Shown here one piece after another: positions 6,133 to 9,307 of a stretch of DNA of 9,307 nucleotides. A model generated the notes under the pieces. That model saw only the letters and a program-made list of their open reading frames with translations, was not told the origin of the DNA and ran no database searches. The translations under genes were made by a program, and so were the position numbers. Positions within the stretch are counted from its first letter, which is position 1. Each line of letters starts with the position of its first letter. The stretch is from positions 1-9,307 of the forward strand of contig JAJZPD010000026.1 in assembly GCA_021811305.1 (NCBI GenBank). The letters run 5' to 3'. Source of the DNA: a bacterium (GTDB lineage: Bacteria > Patescibacteriota > Minisyncoccia > UBA6257 > Colwellbacteraceae).

Positions 6133-9100
6133 ATGCCCAAATTACCGACCAGGGTTTTCTCTTCTCACCCTGGACCGCTTGTTGAGCAGCCGGATCTTAT
6201 CGCCATCCAGCGCGACTCGTACGAGTGGTTCAAAAAGGAGGGGATAAAAGAAATCTTCGAGGAGTTTTCCCCGATCAAAGATTACTCGAGCCATAATCTC
6301 GATCTGCATTTTCTCGACTATTACTTCGGAGATCCGAAGTACACCGAGACCGAGGCTAAGATTAAAAGCATAACCTACAGCGCCCCGCTGCGCGCCAGCC
6401 TTAAGCTTACCATTGGCGGCGCCAAGAACGGTAAGGAGCAGGAGGTTTACCTAGGCGATTTCCCAATGATGACCGATCGCGGGACTTTTATTATCAACGG
6501 CGTGGAGCGCGTCGTCATCTCGCAGTTGGTCCGCTCGCCTGGAGTTTATTTCTTGGCTGAAGAGAAAAGAGGTCGAAACCTTTTCGGAGCGAAGATTATT
6601 CCTAACCGCGGAGCTTGGCTGGAGTTCGAGACCGACGCCGACGGCTCGATCTGGGTCAAGATCGACCGGCATCGCAAGGTGGCCGTTACGGCTTTGTTGC
6701 GCATTTTCGGACTAAGAACCGATGAAGAAATCCTGAAAACCCTCGGCGAGGTTATCGCCCCGACTTTAAAAAAGGATTCAGCTCATACTGCCGACGAGTC
6801 GTACTTGGAGATTTACAAGAGGCTTAGGCCGGGGGATTTGGCGCGCGTCGAGGACGCGAAGAGAGTTATCGACGCGATCTTCAGCCAATTGGATCGCTAT
6901 GATTTGGGTGCGGTCGGCCGCTTCAAGGTCAACCAGCGGCTTAACGGCGCCTCCGACAGCCGGTTGGTGGTTTTGGACGACTTGAAGAGGATTATCGGCG
7001 AGCTGGCAAGATTGAATGCCGACTCTAATGCCGTTTCCGACGACATCGACCACCTGGGCAACCGCCGCATGAAAACCGTCGGCGAGCTGCTGCAGGGAAG
7101 GCTTCGAATCGGATTCGCCAGGCTACGCCGCAACGTCCAGGACAAGATGGCGGCTGGCACCTATGAAACGCTGGAACCGGGTGGCCTGGTCAACTCGCGC
7201 CTGATCTCGGCGGTGGTCGAGGAGTTTTTCTCCTCTTCACAGCTTTCGCAGTTCGCCGAGCAGGAAAACATCCTGGCGGAGATAGAGCACAAGAGACTGC
7301 TTACGGTTTTGGGCCCCGGAGGATTGGTTAGGGAGCGCGCCGGCATCGACGTCCGAGACGTTCACCACTCCTATTACGGGAGGATTTGTCCTATTCAGAC
7401 CCCGGAGGGGCATAACATCGGATTAGTTAACCACTTGTCCAGCTTCACCAAGCTCGACGAGCATGGATTCTTAATAACCCCGTACATCCGCGTTAAAAAC
7501 AGCAAGGTGACGGGCGAGGTTGTTTGGCTGAATGCCATCGAAGAGGAAAAGTATAAGATTGCTGGCGCCGAGACAAAGTTCGACGAGAAAGGAATGATCA
7601 CCGACAAGCGCATCGAGGCGAGAATCAAAGGAGAGCCGGGAATCTGCGACCGCGAAGAGGTGGACCTTATCGAGGTCGCCTCCAACCAGCTGGTCAGCAT
7701 CTCGACTTCGATGATTCCTTTCCTGGAGCACGACGACGCTAACCGCGCTTTGATGGCTTCGAACATGCAACGGCAGTCCGTTCCATGCTTGATTCCGCAG
7801 GCTCCGTACGTCGGCACCGGCGTCGAAGAGTCCGCCGCTCAGGCCGCCAGGGCTTTGCCGATGGCTGACTTCGTCGGCGTCGTATCCGACGTTGACGCCG
7901 ACCATATTGTTATCAAGAACGACGAAGGCAAGTCCCGCCGCTACGATTTGAACAAGTTCAAGATGAGTAACCAGAACACCGTCATCTCCGAGCGGCCGAT
8001 CGTCGCGAAGGGGGAGAAGGTGAAGAAAGGGCAGGTTCTGGCCGATTCCACTGCGACTGACAACGGCGTCATCGCCTTGGGGCAAAACTTATTGGTGGCC
8101 TTCGTTCCTTTCGACGGGGCTAACTTCGAGGATGCCGTGGTCGTTTCCGAAAGGGTCCAAATGGAGGACCGCTATACTTCGATCCATATCGAGGACTTCT
8201 CGATCGATGTCCGCGACACCAAGCTTGGACCAGAAATCACCACTCCCGACATTCCGAACATTTCCGAAAACAAACTTAAAGACTTAGACGAAGATGGAGT
8301 AGTCCGCATCGGCGCCGAAGTCAGGGGAGGGGATATTCTGGTTGGAAAGATCTCTCCGAAAGGCGAGAGCGAATTGATGCCGGAAGAGAAGCTCTTACAG
8401 GCGATCTTCGGCGAGAAGGCCCGCGAGGTCAAAGACACTTCGCTTTATCTGCCGAGCGGCAAGTCCGGACGCGTGGTCGGAGTGAAGATCTTATCGCGCG
8501 AGAAGGGCGACAAGCTTGAGCCGGGAGTTATCTCCCGCATCCAGGTGCAGGTTGCCGAACTCCGCAACATACAATCAGGGGACAAGATGGCCGGAAGGCA
8601 CGGCAACAAGGGCGTCGTTTCCCAGGTCCGGCCGGTTGAGGATATGCCGTACCTCGAGGACGGCACTCCGGTTGATATCGTCCTGAATCCGCTGGGTATA
8701 GCGTCTCGCATGAACCTCGGTCAGATTCTTGAAACCCACGTGGGATGGGCGGCCAAGACTTTGGGCTACCGCGCCGTCACTCCGGTCTTCTCCGGAGCTA
8801 CCGAAACGCAGATTAAGGAGGAATTGAAAAAAGCCGGTTTGCCGGAGTCTGGTCAGGTAACTCTGTATGACGGACGCACCGGGAAGCCGTTCGACCGCCA
8901 GGCGACCGTCGGCGTCATCTATATGATGAAGCTGGACCACATGGTCGTCGACAAGGTGCATATGCGCTCGGTCGGTCCGTACTCGCTCATTACCCAGCAG
9001 CCGTTGAGAGGCAAGGCGCAGCTCGGAGGGCAGCGCTTCGGAGAAATGGAGGTATGGGCTTTGGAAGGCCACGGCGCTCCGAACACTTTGCAGGAGATGC

Positions 9101-9300
9101 TGACCATCAAATCCGACGACGTTCCGGGAAGAGGCGCCGCTTACGAGGCGATCATCCGCGGAGAAGAAATCAAGAAACCCAACATACCAGCCTCGTTCAA
9201 CGTCATGGTGAACGAACTTAAAGCGCTTGGCCTTTCGGTCGAACTGGTCGGCGCTGACGAGCGGCCGGTGGAAATAAAAGAGGAAGACGACGATGAATAA
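6133..9300 (+). CDS. rpoB: DNA-directed RNA polymerase subunit beta
   Basis: This is the second largest subunit of bacterial RNA polymerase, forming with beta' the catalytic cleft. The product has 1,055 residues against 1,342 in E. coli. It begins directly with the conserved N-terminal lobe and lacks room for the large lineage-specific insertions SI1 and SI2. Visible motifs are DFPMMTDRGTFIINGVERV (about 113-131), the rifampicin region SSQLSQF to LGPGGLVRERAG (about 368-403), NFED (664-667, substrate and Mg region), GDKMAGRHGNKG (816-827, with Lys818 and Lys826 equivalent to E. coli K1065 and K1073), and GGQRFGEMEVWALEGHGA near the C-terminus. The C-terminus ends in an acidic tail EIKEEDDDE. 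The rifampicin pocket differs from E. coli at several contact positions. The ATG at 6133 leads directly into the family's N-terminal sequence. The gene is complete and overlaps the presumed rpoC start. Confidence 0.98.
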   Translation: MPKLPTRVFSSHPGPLVEQPDLIAIQRDSYEWFKKEGIKEIFEEFSPIKDYSSHNLDLHFLDYYFGDPKYTETEAKIKSITYSAPLRASLKLTIGGAKNGKEQEVYLGDFPMMTDRGTFIINGVERVVISQLVRSPGVYFLAEEKRGRNLFGAKIIPNRGAWLEFETDADGSIWVKIDRHRKVAVTALLRIFGLRTDEEILKTLGEVIAPTLKKDSAHTADESYLEIYKRLRPGDLARVEDAKRVIDAIFSQLDRYDLGAVGRFKVNQRLNGASDSRLVVLDDLKRIIGELARLNADSNAVSDDIDHLGNRRMKTVGELLQGRLRIGFARLRRNVQDKMAAGTYETLEPGGLVNSRLISAVVEEFFSSSQLSQFAEQENILAEIEHKRLLTVLGPGGLVRERAGIDVRDVHHSYYGRICPIQTPEGHNIGLVNHLSSFTKLDEHGFLITPYIRVKNSKVTGEVVWLNAIEEEKYKIAGAETKFDEKGMITDKRIEARIKGEPGICDREEVDLIEVASNQLVSISTSMIPFLEHDDANRALMASNMQRQSVPCLIPQAPYVGTGVEESAAQAARALPMADFVGVVSDVDADHIVIKNDEGKSRRYDLNKFKMSNQNTVISERPIVAKGEKVKKGQVLADSTATDNGVIALGQNLLVAFVPFDGANFEDAVVVSERVQMEDRYTSIHIEDFSIDVRDTKLGPEITTPDIPNISENKLKDLDEDGVVRIGAEVRGGDILVGKISPKGESELMPEEKLLQAIFGEKAREVKDTSLYLPSGKSGRVVGVKILSREKGDKLEPGVISRIQVQVAELRNIQSGDKMAGRHGNKGVVSQVRPVEDMPYLEDGTPVDIVLNPLGIASRMNLGQILETHVGWAAKTLGYRAVTPVFSGATETQIKEELKKAGLPESGQVTLYDGRTGKPFDRQATVGVIYMMKLDHMVVDKVHMRSVGPYSLITQQPLRGKAQLGGQRFGEMEVWALEGHGAPNTLQEMLTIKSDDVPGRGAAYEAIIRGEEIKKPNIPASFNVMVNELKALGLSVELVGADERPVEIKEEDDDE

Positions 9301-9307
9301 CGAAATG
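9293..9307 (+). CDS. rpoC: Start of rpoC (beta' subunit), cut by the window end
   Basis: An ATG at 9293 overlaps the rpoB stop by 8 nt and opens a frame to the window end (M N N E M). AGAGGA lies 8 nt upstream, a good Shine-Dalgarno that would favour this start over the in-frame ATG at 9305. The identity rests on the near-universal rpoB-rpoC order, not on recognisable sequence, as only five codons are visible. Confidence 0.5.

Noticed and set aside
7471..8085. 204-codon minus-strand frame within rpoB, and shorter ones along the gene
   Set aside because: They are antisense to conserved rpoB codons in GC-rich sequence, with no own ribosome binding site or recognisable product.

Overview
The window carries the end of a ribosomal RNA locus, followed on the same strand by cell-wall and RNA polymerase genes: 23S rRNA, 5S rRNA, rodA, mltG, rpoB and the first codons of rpoC. 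Every supported gene is on the + strand. The organism is probably a member of the Candidate Phyla Radiation (Patescibacteria, Parcubacteria-like). This is inferred from a very short beta subunit lacking the large lineage-specific insertions, a 23S rRNA enlarged by inserted hairpins, a minimal MltG, and two gene starts without a Shine-Dalgarno sequence. No 16S gene lies in the window to confirm it. Stops used are TGA and TAA, so the standard code fits.

Bases 1-270 hold a consensus-like promoter (TTGACA, 16 bp, TATAAT), a short leader with a boxA-like element and a terminator-like hairpin, then the 5' arm of a long 23S processing stem. The 23S gene runs to about 3764 and contains all landmark regions, but it is roughly 600 nt longer than the E. 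coli molecule. The excess is mainly a 280-nt giant hairpin insertion at 1121-1400, a cluster of near-perfect hairpins at 541-698, and an enlarged helix at 1913-1972. The 3' processing arm lies at 3803-3852, and the 5S gene follows at 4021-4135 with a T-run directly after it.

The short spacers on both sides of the 5S gene contain degenerate 7-bp repeats built on CTARYCR. The last array runs into a TATAAT box that ends 7 bp before the rodA ATG, so rodA is likely a leaderless message. rodA (glycan polymerase) and mltG (membrane lytic transglycosylase, proposed terminase of glycan strands) overlap by 4 bp and form a two-gene cell-wall unit that ends at an intrinsic terminator. rpoB then starts separately, again without a visible Shine-Dalgarno, and overlaps the start of rpoC.

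Taken together the region pairs ribosome, wall-synthesis and transcription functions, all growth-linked. The most unusual content is the architecture of the rRNA and the small repeats, not a new protein system.
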